A stretch of 62,025 bases of DNA from Desulfobacterales bacterium (GCA_027027005.1 JALVMN010000381.1:1-62025), one strand, 5' to 3'; positions 34,933-44,057 are shown, counted from the stretch's first letter. Notes: generated by a model from the sequence alone, not told the origin. Made by a program: numbers and translations.

Positions 34933-36210
34933 ATGACTAAAGGGGTATTCACAAGGATATCCGGTTTCTTTTCCGGGATACCAGTGCTTGGCTGGCTATT
35001 GGGGGCATTTATAGCCGTGCTGCTGGAGCGTTTCCTGGGGTACCCGATCTCAGAACTGCTGGGGCTTCCCAAGATACCCGTGCTCTTTGGTGTGGTGGTA
35101 ATGCTCAAAAAACCGCACCTGATCCCAGGGGCCTTTGCTTATGTGCTTCTCATTTATGTCCTTCCCATTGCTGTTTTTGCCAGGATTGGTTCGAAGGCCA
35201 TGAACTGGGTGGCAGGAAGGCTCGAGGTGATTCCTCTTTGGCTCTCTGCCCTCATTCATCTAGGACTCCTCTACTTCAGCCTGGATCTTTGGTGCGATGT
35301 TAGTGATTATCGGCTTCTGCTGGTAAAGCTCACCCTGATAGCCATTATGTTGACCCTGAGTCTCAATGTAATAAATGGTTACATGGGTGAGTTTTCCTGC
35401 TCTCACCCGGGCTTCATGGCCCTCGGTGCATACGTGGCCTCAATATTTACCGTGGGCCTGTTTGTGGATGACAGGATCTTTGGTCCTGCCCTCTTGCCCA
35501 CCTTTCTGGGAAAATTTCTTTTTCCAGTGGGACTGCTCCTGGGCGGAGTGATGGCCGCCATCGGTGCCCTGGTGGTTGCAATCCCATCCTTTCGAACCCG
35601 GGGGGATTATCTGGCAATCATCTCCCTGGCCTTTATGTTCATTGTCAAGAGCCTGATCGAAAACCTTGAGGTGATCGGTGGTCCTCGAGGCCTCGGGGGG
35701 CAGCCGGATTATGCCTCCCTCCCCATGGTGTTCTTGTGGGCAGTGCTTTGTGTATGGACCATAAACAATTTCGTGGAATCCATCATGGGCAAGGCACTGA
35801 ACGCCGTAAGAGATGAGGAATCTGCTGCTGAGGCCATGACTGTGAACACCCGAAAGACCAAGATGGTGGCATTCATGTTCGGGGCTTTCTGGGCAGGGGT
35901 GGCAGGAGGCCTCTTTGCCCATGTGCTGAGATATGTAAATCCGGGCACTTTTGGCCTCAAGAAGCTGGCAGAGATCCTGGCCATGCTCTACTTTGGTGGG
36001 TTGAATTCTGTGGTGGGCTCCATCGTGGGGGCAGTGGGGTTCAATGTGCTCAGTGAGATGTTGAGGCCTCTGGAGATATTCAAGTGGATCATCATTCCCA
36101 TCCTGCTGATACTTGTAATGATCTTTCGGCCCACCGGGCTCATTGCCTTTAAGCACTTTGATGTGCGGGAGATACTCAGTCCCAAGGCAAGATCAGAGGA
36201 AAGGGCTTAG
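34933..36210 (+). CDS. livM: ABC transporter permease LivM type
   Basis: 425 residues, longer than the common 330-350 because of an N-terminal hydrophobic extension of about 100 residues with two or three extra membrane spans. The core has LTLSLNVINGYMGEFSCSHPG (family: LSLNLVxGYxGxxSLGHA), FRTRGDYLAIISLAF and LYFGGLNSVVGSIVGAV. Forms the pore with LivH. The LivG gene starts 5 nt after the stop. Confidence 0.92.
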   Translation: MTKGVFTRISGFFSGIPVLGWLLGAFIAVLLERFLGYPISELLGLPKIPVLFGVVVMLKKPHLIPGAFAYVLLIYVLPIAVFARIGSKAMNWVAGRLEVIPLWLSALIHLGLLYFSLDLWCDVSDYRLLLVKLTLIAIMLTLSLNVINGYMGEFSCSHPGFMALGAYVASIFTVGLFVDDRIFGPALLPTFLGKFLFPVGLLLGGVMAAIGALVVAIPSFRTRGDYLAIISLAFMFIVKSLIENLEVIGGPRGLGGQPDYASLPMVFLWAVLCVWTINNFVESIMGKALNAVRDEESAAEAMTVNTRKTKMVAFMFGAFWAGVAGGLFAHVLRYVNPGTFGLKKLAEILAMLYFGGLNSVVGSIVGAVGFNVLSEMLRPLEIFKWIIIPILLILVMIFRPTGLIAFKHFDVREILSPKARSEERA

Positions 36211-36215
36211 GTACC

Positions 36216-36986
36216 ATGGGGCTCCTAGAGGTCAAAAACATGACCCATTTCTTTGCCGGTCTGAGGGCGGTGCACAATTACAGCCTCACCATAAGGCCTG
36301 GGGAGATACGAGGTCTTATAGGGCCAAACGGGGCGGGCAAGACCACCGTATTCAATCTCATCACCGGCGTATACACCCCTACCCAGGGTGAAATCTACTT
36401 CAAGGGGAAAAACATCAAAGGGATGAGGCCCCACCTGATAGCCTCCATGGGCCTGGGGAGGACATTTCAAAACATGCTCCTGTGGCGCCACATGACAGTG
36501 CTCGAACACGTGATGATGGCCCACTATTCCAAGCTGAACTACGGGCTGTTGGGCGCATTTTTCGGCACTTCCAGGAGGTATCGAGAGGAAAAAGAAATCG
36601 AGGAGCACTCCGTGGGACTCTTGGAGCTCCTCGGAATCGCCCACTATGCTGACCAGAATGTGTTGAACCTCCCTTACGGAGTGCAGAGAAAGGTGGAGAT
36701 GGCAAGAGCCCTGGCGATCCGGCCCCAAATACTGCTTCTAGACGAGCCAACAGTGGGAATGACCCCTGAGGAGTTGAGGGCGATGATGCAGACCTTGCGC
36801 CGAATTCACAACGAGTTTGGCTTGGCTATATTGTTGATCGAGCACCGGATGGAGGTCGTGATGGAGCTTTGTGAAAGGATCCAGACATTGAATTTCGGCG
36901 AGGTGATTGCTGAAGGCCCTCCTGGAGAAATCCAGAACAATCCTAAGGTGATTGAGGCATACCTGGGGGTGGAGGAGATAGAATAG
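36216..36986 (+). CDS. livG: ABC transporter ATPase LivG type
   Basis: 256 residues. Walker A is [16 protein letters not shown]; the signature is [17 protein letters not shown], the degenerate LPYGxQR form normal for LivG; Walker B is [16 protein letters not shown]; the H-loop is [11 protein letters not shown]. The ATG lacks a strong site of its own and is probably translationally coupled to livM. The LivF gene follows after 2 nt. Confidence 0.94.
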   Translation: MGLLEVKNMTHFFAGLRAVHNYSLTIRPGEIRGLIGPNGAGKTTVFNLITGVYTPTQGEIYFKGKNIKGMRPHLIASMGLGRTFQNMLLWRHMTVLEHVMMAHYSKLNYGLLGAFFGTSRRYREEKEIEEHSVGLLELLGIAHYADQNVLNLPYGVQRKVEMARALAIRPQILLLDEPTVGMTPEELRAMMQTLRRIHNEFGLAILLIEHRMEVVMELCERIQTLNFGEVIAEGPPGEIQNNPKVIEAYLGVEEIE

Positions 36987-36988
36987 GG

Positions 36989-37702
36989 ATGCTGCTTGAG
37001 ATCGAAGACCTCAGGGTCTCTTACGACGGAATCACCGCTCTACATGGGGTGGACTTCCAAATAGATGACAAGGAAATCGTCTGTATCATAGGGGCCAATG
37101 GTGCTGGAAAGAGCACCACCCTGAGGGCCATTTCCCGTATGGTAGAGGTTGAGCCAGGCACCAGGATGACCTTTATGGGCAAAGACATGCTGAAATACAA
37201 ACCTGAGAAGGTGGTAAGTGAGCTTGGTATATCCCACGTGCCTGAAGGCAGAAGGCTGTTTGGGAACCTTACCGTAATGGAGAACCTAAAGCTTGCAACC
37301 TTTGCCAGAAAAGACCGCCAAAAGATCACGCAGGACCTTGAGCGGATGTTTTCCATCTTCCCAAGATTGGAGGAGAGGAAGGACCAGGAGGCAGGGACCC
37401 TTAGCGGTGGAGAGCAACAGATGCTGGCAGTGGCTAGAGCCTATATGAGCGCCCAAAGGATGATGCTCCTGGATGAGCCTTCCATGGGCCTTGCGCCCAT
37501 GCTGATCCTAAATATGTTTGATTCTCTCAAAGAGATTAATCAGGAAGGAACCACTATACTCCTGGTGGAGCAGAACGCCCGCCTGGCCTTGAGGTTTGCT
37601 CAGAGAGGTTATGTGCTGGAGGCCGGCGACCTGGTGCTGGAGGGAAGCTCGAAGGAGCTCTCCACCAACCCAGAGGTCAAGAAGGCGTACCTGGGCGCAT
37701 AA
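36989..37702 (+). CDS. livF: ABC transporter ATPase LivF type
   Basis: 237 residues. Walker A is GANGAGKSTTLRAISR; the signature is LSGGEQQMLAVARAYM; Walker B is MMLLDEPSMGLAPM; the H-loop region is LLVEQNARLAL. It completes the five-gene transporter. The whole set from the acyl-CoA synthetase alpha gene to livF runs in one direction and may be a single uptake-and-catabolism operon. Confidence 0.94.
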   Translation: MLLEIEDLRVSYDGITALHGVDFQIDDKEIVCIIGANGAGKSTTLRAISRMVEVEPGTRMTFMGKDMLKYKPEKVVSELGISHVPEGRRLFGNLTVMENLKLATFARKDRQKITQDLERMFSIFPRLEERKDQEAGTLSGGEQQMLAVARAYMSAQRMMLLDEPSMGLAPMLILNMFDSLKEINQEGTTILLVEQNARLALRFAQRGYVLEAGDLVLEGSSKELSTNPEVKKAYLGA

Positions 37703-38026
37703 TTTCAATTTCCCCTACCGATCTCTGATTTATCCACTAGGAACTCTAGCAGATTTTGGCCTGGCCGGGTGCTTTTTACCCGGACAGCCAGCAAAAAGTG
37801 GATAAAGATTACTCACTTGCTCTCCCATTCTCCTATTATCATGAGCCCCAGCCCCTTTGAAAAGGGGGGCATCGGCCTTCTCTCCAGCATGGATTGACAT
37901 GAACAGTTAAAACTAGTGATACTCTGTGGTATAATAATTGCTAATTTCCAAAAGAGGAACTATTCCGGCGCTGCGGGTTGTTTATTTTTCTCCTCTAGAA
38001 TATAAAAAGAAAAGAGGTGGCTTGAG
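37703..38026. other. intergenic region with hairpin and promoter
   Basis: Near livF a nested hairpin (CTGGC...GCCAG enclosing CCGGGT/ACCCGG, 37761-37791) may end the transporter transcript. Further on lies an extended -10 promoter at 37927. No gene seen. Confidence 0.5.
37907..37935 (+). promoter_or_regulatory. extended -10 promoter for the RseC-YHS/DsrE genes
   Basis: TGGTATAAT (37927-37935) is a perfect extended -10; TTAAAA 17 nt upstream is a weak -35. The predicted leader is about 85 nt. Confidence 0.55.
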
Positions 38027-38629
38027 ATGTCAGAGGAGCAGGGAATTGTGTTGAAGACCACGGATGATGGCTGGGCAGAGGTGGTAACAGAGCGGCGGGA
38101 TGCCTGTGAGAATTGTGGGGCCTCCCACTGCTGTGTGGCGGCAACAAGCGGAGAGAAAATGATCACCAGAGCCCTAAACAGGGCAGGAGCAGTCTCTGGC
38201 GACCTGGTTGCCCTCTCTGTTGAACCAGGCGTGGTTGTAAAGAGTGCCGCTGCACTCTACCTCGTCCCTGTGATCGGATTTGTGGTGGGGGCGATAACAG
38301 GTGCAGAAACACACGGGGCTTTGGGGCTGTCTGAGAGTGGTGGGGCCATATTGCTGGGTGCACTGGGCCTGGGAATAGGTTATGCTCTGACCTCTTTGAT
38401 CTCAAGGCGAATGACCAGAAAAGGGGCCCTTACTCCCACCATATCGCGTATCCTGGAAAAGGGGACCGGTCTCCCCGAGACCTCTATAGATCCTGTCTGC
38501 CACATGGAAGTGGAGGTAGCCATCGCCCCCTGGAGTTCCATCCACGATGGAATCACCTATTATTTTTGCTCTGCCGGGTGCAAGAGGGCCTTTGACCAAT
38601 ACCCTCAAAAATACCTGAAAGAAAAATGA
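38027..38629 (+). CDS. RseC/MucC domain fused to a YHS domain
   Basis: 200 residues, two parts. Residues 1-135 match the SoxR-reducing/RseC-MucC family: GIVLKTTDDGWAEVVTERRD, a four-cysteine patch (CENCGASHCC) and two transmembrane helices (about 70-90 and 98-120). Residues 150-198 are a YHS domain: DPVCHMEVEVA, then ITYYFCSAGCKRAFDQYPQKYL, with the Cys-Met and Cys-x3-Cys metal ligands seen in copper and heavy-metal proteins. RseC is normally linked to Rnf/NADH-type electron transfer. The fusion suggests a membrane redox or metal-handling role, perhaps with the DsrE-like protein 62 nt downstream. Confidence 0.8.
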   Translation: MSEEQGIVLKTTDDGWAEVVTERRDACENCGASHCCVAATSGEKMITRALNRAGAVSGDLVALSVEPGVVVKSAAALYLVPVIGFVVGAITGAETHGALGLSESGGAILLGALGLGIGYALTSLISRRMTRKGALTPTISRILEKGTGLPETSIDPVCHMEVEVAIAPWSSIHDGITYYFCSAGCKRAFDQYPQKYLKEK

Positions 38630-38691
38630 AGGGAGATGTAACACAGGGTTAGGCTGTAACTTGGGGTTTGCTAAAAAAGGAGTGGGAAGCT

Positions 38692-39003
38692 ATGAATGTC
38701 CTTTTTATCATTACCAGTGATGATGCTGAGACCATTTACAATGCCATGCGTCTTGCCAATGTGGCTGTCAAAAAGGGCGACGAGGTGAGTGTATTCATGC
38801 TTGGCAAAGGAGTCCTATTTGAGCAGGCAAAGGATGATCGATTTGATGTGATGGGTGAAATAAACAAATTTGAAGGAGATTTCTATGTGTGAGGCGTGTG
38901 CCTCAAATCCCACGGTCTGGAGGGATCAAGCACGTGCCCCATCGCATGGATGGACGACCTCTATGAACTGGTAAGAGAAGCTGACAAGGTGCTGACTTTC
39001 TAA
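38692..39003 (+). CDS. DsrE-family selenoprotein (in-frame TGA at 38890-38892)
   Basis: From ATG 38692 (AAAGGAG upstream) the frame gives 66 DsrE/YchN-like residues (MNVLFIITSDDAETIYNAMR; VFMLGKGVLFEQAK), then TGA, and continues with GVCLKSHGLEGSSTCP and MDDLYELVREADKVLTF to TAA at 39003, 103 residues in all. In cysteine homologues this place is a CGxCLKSR motif followed by a conserved ADKVLTF-type ending, so TGA stands for the first Cys (Sec67, UGVC70). A SECIS-like hairpin follows. DsrE proteins carry persulfide sulfur; a Sec form would be a more reactive sulfur or selenium carrier. Stop read-through rather than truncation is supported by the conserved tail. Confidence 0.88.
38890..38938 (+). 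promoter_or_regulatory. bacterial SECIS element of the DsrE-like gene
   Basis: After TGA, GGCGTGTGC (38893) can pair with GCACGTGCC (38930). An inner stem ATCCC/GGGAT and a C-G pair close an apical loop GGTCT at 38914-38918, 21 nt after the TGA. The E. coli fdhF SECIS loop recognised by SelB also contains GGUCU. Confidence 0.8.
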
Positions 39004-39010
39004 AGGGGAC

Positions 39011-39033
39011 CGGAAGGCCCGGGGCTCTTTCCG
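39011..39033 (+). terminator. possible terminator after the DsrE-like gene
   Basis: CGGAA...TTCCG with GC-rich inner pairing, then TTTCTCC, 7 nt past the stop. A 10-bp palindrome ATCACGTGAT follows at 39041. Confidence 0.4.
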
Positions 39034-39160
39034 TTTCTCCATCACGTGATTTTGTGCTTATTTTTTTGATCAGTTTGATGATAGTATTTCTGCTTATAAG
39101 TATGCCTGTTTTTCATCAGGCAAATTGTGGTTTCACTTTAAGTCAAGAAAGGAGGGGGAT

Positions 39161-39412
39161 GTGGGCAGACAAAATTTCAAAAAGGTATTGGCTGGTTTGA
39201 GCCTTGCCGGACTCATTGCTGGTGCGGGGCTCACCATTCCAGGGTGCGCCACCACGGGTGAGGGCGGTTGAGCAAAAAAGCAGGGTGCTGTCAGCGCCCA
39301 GGTATATAAGCCCGGCCGCAGCGGATCAGGGGTCCAAGAAAGATTGTCTGATTTTGAGCTTTCCCGGATATCGCCGTTTTTTTGCCTATCAAGCCTTCCC
39401 GGGAAAAAGTGA
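39161..39412 (+). CDS. selenobiotic-like leader peptide with in-frame TGA (39269-39271)
   Basis: GTG 39161 follows AAAGGAGGGGG and starts MGRQNFKKVLAGLSLAGLIA, then GAGLTIPGCATTGEGG, then TGA. This closely recalls, from memory, the leaders of the 'selenobiotic family radical SAM target peptides' (K-K-x-LAGL-x-x-A-x-L-x-x-GAGL...), whose core carries Sec after a Gly-rich stretch. Reading TGA as Sec continues AKKQGAVSAQVYKPGRSGSG and stops only at 39410, beyond the end of the convergent HAD gene. A hairpin of SECIS type follows the TGA. No radical SAM maturase is next to it. Without Sec insertion the product is 36 residues. Confidence 0.55.
39269..39299 (+). promoter_or_regulatory. SECIS-like hairpin in the selenobiotic-like gene
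   Basis: GGGTGCT-GTC-AGCGCCC (39283-39299), a 7-bp stem with one G-U pair and a 3-nt loop starting with G, 18 nt after the TGA. Confidence 0.6.
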
Positions 39413-40159
39413 TAGAAATTCCTCCCAGGTGGAGACCCGGATCACTGGGCTGTTGGGTTCGGTCAAATCTGTGGGAAAGGCCATGGGGATATTTCTCACC
39501 CCATGGTCCTGGGCATAGGTGAACCATACCGGCCTTATCCCGGCCTTTCTTGCCCCTTCGATGTCAGGGGAAGGGTCATCCCCCACATAGACAAGGTCAC
39601 TGGCCTCAAATCCCATGTCCTCCATCAAGACCTGAAAGGTCCGGGGATGTGGCTTCCTGTAGCCAATCTCACCAGAGATCACCACGGCACTAAAGAAACC
39701 CTCCAGGTCAAAGTGCTTCACCAGCCTTTTGCCAACCTCAGCATCCGTAAAATTGGTGAGGAGCCCCAGGGGATAACTCCCTGCCAGGATACCAAGGGCT
39801 TCCTGTGTGCCGGGGATGAGGCGGCAATACTCAAAAAAGGCTGAAAAATAGGCCTCAATGGCACTAGCCACCTCTGGCCCATGAGGGCTCAATGGATATC
39901 CAAGCTCGTAAAGGGCCTTTGCTATCCAAAACCTGTTGTGGGTTTCCTTCCCTGTTTTCCTTGCCTCCTGAATAAAGGATATGACAGCCTGGGTGTAGAG
40001 CTTTTTGAAATCTTCCCTTTTGAAGTGGATCCCCTTGCCCATGAGAGAGTCCATCAAGCGCTCCAGAGCCTCTCCCAGGGTGTTGGGACGAGCAACAATC
40101 AGTGTATTAAAGAGATCAAAACCAATCGCCTTGATCTTTGCGAGTGGGCTATCCTCCAT
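39389..40159 (-). CDS. HAD-superfamily hydrolase (subfamily IA)
   Basis: 256 residues. Motif I is IGFDLFNTLIV with the nucleophile Asp; its +2 position is Phe-then-Asn (DLFNT) rather than the canonical DxD, as in some HAD-IA proteins. Motif II is LGLLTNFTD, motif III Lys is in GYRKPHPRTFQVL, and motif IV is YVGDDPSPDIEGARKAG. Likely a phosphatase for a small phosphorylated metabolite. It faces the selenobiotic-like gene and has no obvious partner. Confidence 0.88.
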   Translation of the reverse strand: MEDSPLAKIKAIGFDLFNTLIVARPNTLGEALERLMDSLMGKGIHFKREDFKKLYTQAVISFIQEARKTGKETHNRFWIAKALYELGYPLSPHGPEVASAIEAYFSAFFEYCRLIPGTQEALGILAGSYPLGLLTNFTDAEVGKRLVKHFDLEGFFSAVVISGEIGYRKPHPRTFQVLMEDMGFEASDLVYVGDDPSPDIEGARKAGIRPVWFTYAQDHGVRNIPMAFPTDLTEPNSPVIRVSTWEEFLSLFPGKA

Positions 40160-40381
40160 TAGCTAATTAATCTCCTAGTTCTTGAACATATTCCTTTGAA
40201 AGTGATCCAATGGTTTCATTTCTGCTTTTTTGTGGACACAAGGGCATGACCAGGCGATAGTATCAGATACTTGAGAGCGGATAAAGAAAAACCTCCTGCT
40301 GAAACTTGTGGCCGCTCACTGCACACTATGCTATTTAACTGGAGCAATGGCGCTAACAGTTCGTGGGCACCTGAGGTTTCC

Positions 40382-42100
40382 ATGAGGATCAAGAGCTTAA
40401 ATCAAAGGTTCATGGTGTTTCTTGTCTTGCCCGTTGCCATCCTGTTGTTTGGGACGGGTTTTTTAGGATTTTTTTATGCAAGGGGGATAATGCTGGAGCA
40501 GTGGAGAAAGGGCGCTGTCATGAGGCTTCAGTGGGCAGCTCATCACATGGACATGAGGCTTGCAAAACCAGTGGAGCTTATAGAAATGTTTCATGAGGCC
40601 GTAATCCAGCAGCCCCACAGGGCTGTGCAGGATTGGCTACTTGAGAGGATTGAGGCCGTGGATGGGGTGATCTCTGTAAACCTTGATCTTCCCCAACGGG
40701 GTGGTAGGGGAATGGGCCGAATGTTTCAGAGGGGCGCGGGACCTGGGAAAGGAGTTATGATGGGCTCACACAGGGAAAAGGTCTATACCATTTCCACGCC
40801 CAGGTTTGACACCACCAGCGGCACAAAGGCCGTGGACATCGTTTCTGAATTCAGAGACCAGGACGGGACCATCTTGGGCAAACTGACCGTCTCTATTAGC
40901 TTCGATTATGTCATGCAAGATATCGTGAGACTCGGGTGGTGGGAGAGTGAGCTGGCATGTTTGGTGGATGAATCCGGTATGTATCTGGCCCAAACAAAGG
41001 AACTGGAGACAAGATCCAGATTAGGTGAGGGGGATGATCCACTTGAACTGGCTGTGCTCACCGCACTAAAGGAAAAAGAATTCGGGACCTTTCTGGGTGA
41101 AGGCCATCCCCCAGAGATGGTGGCAGGATTCCACAAGCTGACAAGGGCTCCATGGGCCATAGTAATGTTTGCACCTGGCAGAAAGATCCTCGAGCCCATC
41201 GTCAGATTCCGCAACTACTACCTTCTGGCCATGGCATTTTCCATTGCCGTGATTCTGGTCCTGATAAGGCTTGTAACCGGTAAGGCCGTGAGATCCATCA
41301 GGGAGATATCAGAGGCCGCAGGCCATGTTGCCCAGGGCAGATACATTGCACCCCTTGAAGTGAGGAGCGCCGATGAGATAGGAAGGCTTGTCAACAGCTT
41401 CAACCGGATGATCGAGGGTCTCAAAGAGAGGGATTTCATAAGAGACACCTTTGGGAGGTATGTTGACCCAGAGGTGGCCGAAGAACTCTTGAAAAGGCCT
41501 GAGGCCTCCCGCCTGGGTGGTGAAAAGAGAGAGGTGGTGATCCTTATGTCTGATATAAGGGGATTCAGCTCTCTAACCGAGACCCTGAGTCCAGAGTCAG
41601 TAATCACGGCTCTCAACAAGCACTTCAGCCATGTCATAGAGGTGGTTCAGGAGCACAGGGGAATCATAGTGGACTTTTTTGGCGACGGTGTACTGGTCTT
41701 CTTTGACCCCTTGGGAGGCCCCATAAAGGAATATGTGTTGAAGGCACTCCGATGTGCCCTGAAGATTCAAGAGAGGGTGAATGAATTGGGAAGAGAGTTG
41801 GAGGAGATGGGATTTCCTGGATTCAAGATAGGGATCGGGATAAATGCAGGTGAGGTGGTTGTGGGAAATATCGGGTCTGAAACAAGGGCAAAGTATGGGA
41901 TCGTGGGGGCGCCTGTAAACGCTGTTCATAGGATCCAGGCTGAGGCTAAGGGTGGAGAGGTGGTGGTGGCGGAACGAATATATTCCTGTGTTTCAGATGT
42001 GGTAGATGTGGTAAGATCTTTCAAGGTTGAAATGAAGGGATTCCGCCAACCCCAGACCCTATATGTTATCAGACTCAAAAAACAAGTCTCCTTCACCTAA
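40382..42100 (+). CDS. membrane-bound class III adenylate/guanylate cyclase
   Basis: 572 residues from ATG 40382 (MRIKSLNQRFMVFLVLP). TM1 (about 10-32), an extracytoplasmic Cache-like sensor (about 35-275), TM2 (about 280-300), HAMP (to about 350), and a cyclase domain (about 375-565). Catalytic features: VILMSDIRGFSSLTETLSPE with the first metal Asp, IIVDFFGDGVLVFFD with the second, and GINAGEVVVGNIGSETRAKY with the transition-state region. Product (cAMP or cGMP) cannot be fixed here. A matching cNMP-binding protein is encoded at 2864-3556. Confidence 0.9.
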   Translation: MRIKSLNQRFMVFLVLPVAILLFGTGFLGFFYARGIMLEQWRKGAVMRLQWAAHHMDMRLAKPVELIEMFHEAVIQQPHRAVQDWLLERIEAVDGVISVNLDLPQRGGRGMGRMFQRGAGPGKGVMMGSHREKVYTISTPRFDTTSGTKAVDIVSEFRDQDGTILGKLTVSISFDYVMQDIVRLGWWESELACLVDESGMYLAQTKELETRSRLGEGDDPLELAVLTALKEKEFGTFLGEGHPPEMVAGFHKLTRAPWAIVMFAPGRKILEPIVRFRNYYLLAMAFSIAVILVLIRLVTGKAVRSIREISEAAGHVAQGRYIAPLEVRSADEIGRLVNSFNRMIEGLKERDFIRDTFGRYVDPEVAEELLKRPEASRLGGEKREVVILMSDIRGFSSLTETLSPESVITALNKHFSHVIEVVQEHRGIIVDFFGDGVLVFFDPLGGPIKEYVLKALRCALKIQERVNELGRELEEMGFPGFKIGIGINAGEVVVGNIGSETRAKYGIVGAPVNAVHRIQAEAKGGEVVVAERIYSCVSDVVDVVRSFKVEMKGFRQPQTLYVIRLKKQVSFT

Positions 42101-42977
42101 CCTGGGCCACCAGCACCCTAAAGCGGCCCTGATAGTCTTTCACTTTTTCCCAGCCCTTGTACTTCCCCTTGGCTTCCAAAAGCTCCAAGGCCCTATCACA
42201 CTGGCGTGGGTCCATTTCCAAGGCGAGCCATCCTTCTTTTGTGAGGTGGAGGGGGGCATCTTGGATTATCCTTTCAATCACGGCAAGGCCGTTGCGTCCG
42301 CCATCCAGGGCAATTGTGGGTTCGTGTTCCCTTATCTCGGGCGGTAGGCAGGCAAGCTCCTCATGGGCCACATAAGGGGGATTGGAAACTATTAGATCAA
42401 AACGGGGTGCCGACTCATCCAATGCATCCCAAAGGTCTCCACATCTGAATACCAGTCTCTCTTTCACACCGTGTCTGTGGGCATTCATCTTTGCCACCTC
42501 CAGGGCATCAGGGGAAATGTCAGTGGCCCACACAAGGGCCCGGGGGAATTCCTTGGAGATGACAACAGCGATTGCCCCGCAGCCGGTCCCCAGGTCCAAG
42601 ACCGCCGGCCTCTCCTTTCCGGCCTTGAGCATCTCTCCCAATATGGAAAGGGCTTTTTCCATCAGCACTTCTGTCTCGGGCCGGGGTATCAGTACCCTTG
42701 GGTCCACCTTGAATTCCATGGACCAGAACTCTTTGACCCCAGTAATATATTGGACGGGCTCACCCTTGACCCTGCGGCCTACCAAGGTGCGATATCGTGA
42801 CAGTTCAGAGTCTGTTAATGGCTGGTCAAAGTGAAGATAAAGAGTGAGGCGATCCAGGCCCAGGGTATGAGATAAAAGGAGTTCAGCGGTAAGCCGGGGA
42901 CTTTCCACCCCCTTTTCCTTGAAGTATCGGGCAGTGGTCTCTATCAGCTCTTTGATCGTCCATTGCCTGGGCTTCAT
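42093..42977 (-). CDS. prmC: peptide chain release factor N5-glutamine methyltransferase
   Basis: 294 residues. PrmC methylates the Gln of the GGQ motif in RF1/RF2. SAM motif VLDLGTGCGAIAVVI (about 123-137) and the substrate Gln-binding LIVSNPPYVAHEEL (NPPY) are present; the N-terminal helical domain precedes them. It starts immediately after the prfA stop, the usual gene pair, and overlaps the cyclase gene end by 8 nt. Confidence 0.95.
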   Translation of the reverse strand: MKPRQWTIKELIETTARYFKEKGVESPRLTAELLLSHTLGLDRLTLYLHFDQPLTDSELSRYRTLVGRRVKGEPVQYITGVKEFWSMEFKVDPRVLIPRPETEVLMEKALSILGEMLKAGKERPAVLDLGTGCGAIAVVISKEFPRALVWATDISPDALEVAKMNAHRHGVKERLVFRCGDLWDALDESAPRFDLIVSNPPYVAHEELACLPPEIREHEPTIALDGGRNGLAVIERIIQDAPLHLTKEGWLALEMDPRQCDRALELLEAKGKYKGWEKVKDYQGRFRVLVAQVR

Positions 42978-44057
42978 CTATCTAGTGCCTTGAGACTCAA
43001 CCCTCTTGAGGGCTTCGGTCTGAAAGTGTGCGATTAATGGGTCTATCACCTGATCCAGCTCTCCCTGGAGTATGTCGTTCAGCTTGTAGAGGGTAAGGCC
43101 TATCCGGTGGTCGGTCACACGACCCTGGGGGAAGTTGTAAGTCCTGATACGCTCACTCCTGTCCCCAGAGCCCACAAGGTTCCGTCTCTCCTCTGATATC
43201 TTGGACTGCTGCTCCCTTTGCTGCAGCTCGTAAAGGCGGGAGCGAAGCACCTTCATGGCCTTGGCCTTGTTCTTGTGCTGAGACTTTTCGTCCTGGCAGG
43301 TGACGACCAGCCCGGTTGGGAGGTGGGTTATACGGACGGCTGAATCAGTGGTGTTCACATGCTGGCCACCATGGCCAGAGGCCCTATAGACATCTATACG
43401 GAGGTCTTCAGGATTTATCTGGACATCAATCTCTTCTGCCTCTGGGAGCACTGCAACAGTGACGGCAGATGTATGGATCCTGCCCTGTGCCTCGGTCTCG
43501 GGAACCCTCTGGACCCTGTGGACTCCGCTCTCGTACTTGAGCCTGCTATAAACCCTGCCGCCCTGTATGGAGAGTATTATTTCTTTGAATCCCCCGATTC
43601 CAGTGGCGTTCTGGCTCATGATCTCCACCTTCCAGCCCTTTTCTTCTGCATAGCGTGTGTACATCCTGAAGAGATCCGCGGCAAAAAGGGCTGCCTCCTC
43701 CCCGCCCGTGCCCGCCCTTATCTCGAGCAGGATATTTTTTTCATCGTTTGGGTCCTTGGGGAGCAAGAGGAGTTTTAGCTTGTGTTCCAGCTCAGAGCTT
43801 TTGGCCTTCAAGGAGTCGATCTCTTCCTTGGCCAGCTTTCGCATCTCCGGGTCAGGGTCGTTAAGGAGGGTGCGGCTTTCTTCTATCTCTTCCTGGACCG
43901 AGTTGTATTCCCTGAAGGTGGCTACAATGGGACTCAGCATCTTGTGCTCTTTGAGATATTTTTGATATAGCTCCTGATTCTGGATTACCTCTGGTTGGGC
44001 CAGGTTCTTTTCCAGCTCATCGTAGCGCTCTTCTATCTCTTTGATCTTTGCAAACAT
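42978..44057 (-). CDS. prfA: peptide chain release factor 1
   Basis: 359 residues from ATG 44057 ([20 protein letters not shown]). It reads UAA and UAG. The catalytic [20 protein letters not shown] contains GGQ, and the stop-recognition loop lies in the preceding domain. RF1 does not read UGA, consistent with UGA recoding being governed by RF2 and SelB. Co-transcribed with prmC. Confidence 0.96.
   Translation of the reverse strand: MFAKIKEIEERYDELEKNLAQPEVIQNQELYQKYLKEHKMLSPIVATFREYNSVQEEIEESRTLLNDPDPEMRKLAKEEIDSLKAKSSELEHKLKLLLLPKDPNDEKNILLEIRAGTGGEEAALFAADLFRMYTRYAEEKGWKVEIMSQNATGIGGFKEIILSIQGGRVYSRLKYESGVHRVQRVPETEAQGRIHTSAVTVAVLPEAEEIDVQINPEDLRIDVYRASGHGGQHVNTTDSAVRITHLPTGLVVTCQDEKSQHKNKAKAMKVLRSRLYELQQREQQSKISEERRNLVGSGDRSERIRTYNFPQGRVTDHRIGLTLYKLNDILQGELDQVIDPLIAHFQTEALKRVESQGTR

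Noticed and set aside
38891-38904. Tight hairpin GAGGC-GTGT-GCCTC directly at the DsrE TGA
   Set aside because: It overlaps the TGA and has the wrong spacing for a bacterial SECIS; the larger stem with the GGTCT loop fits.
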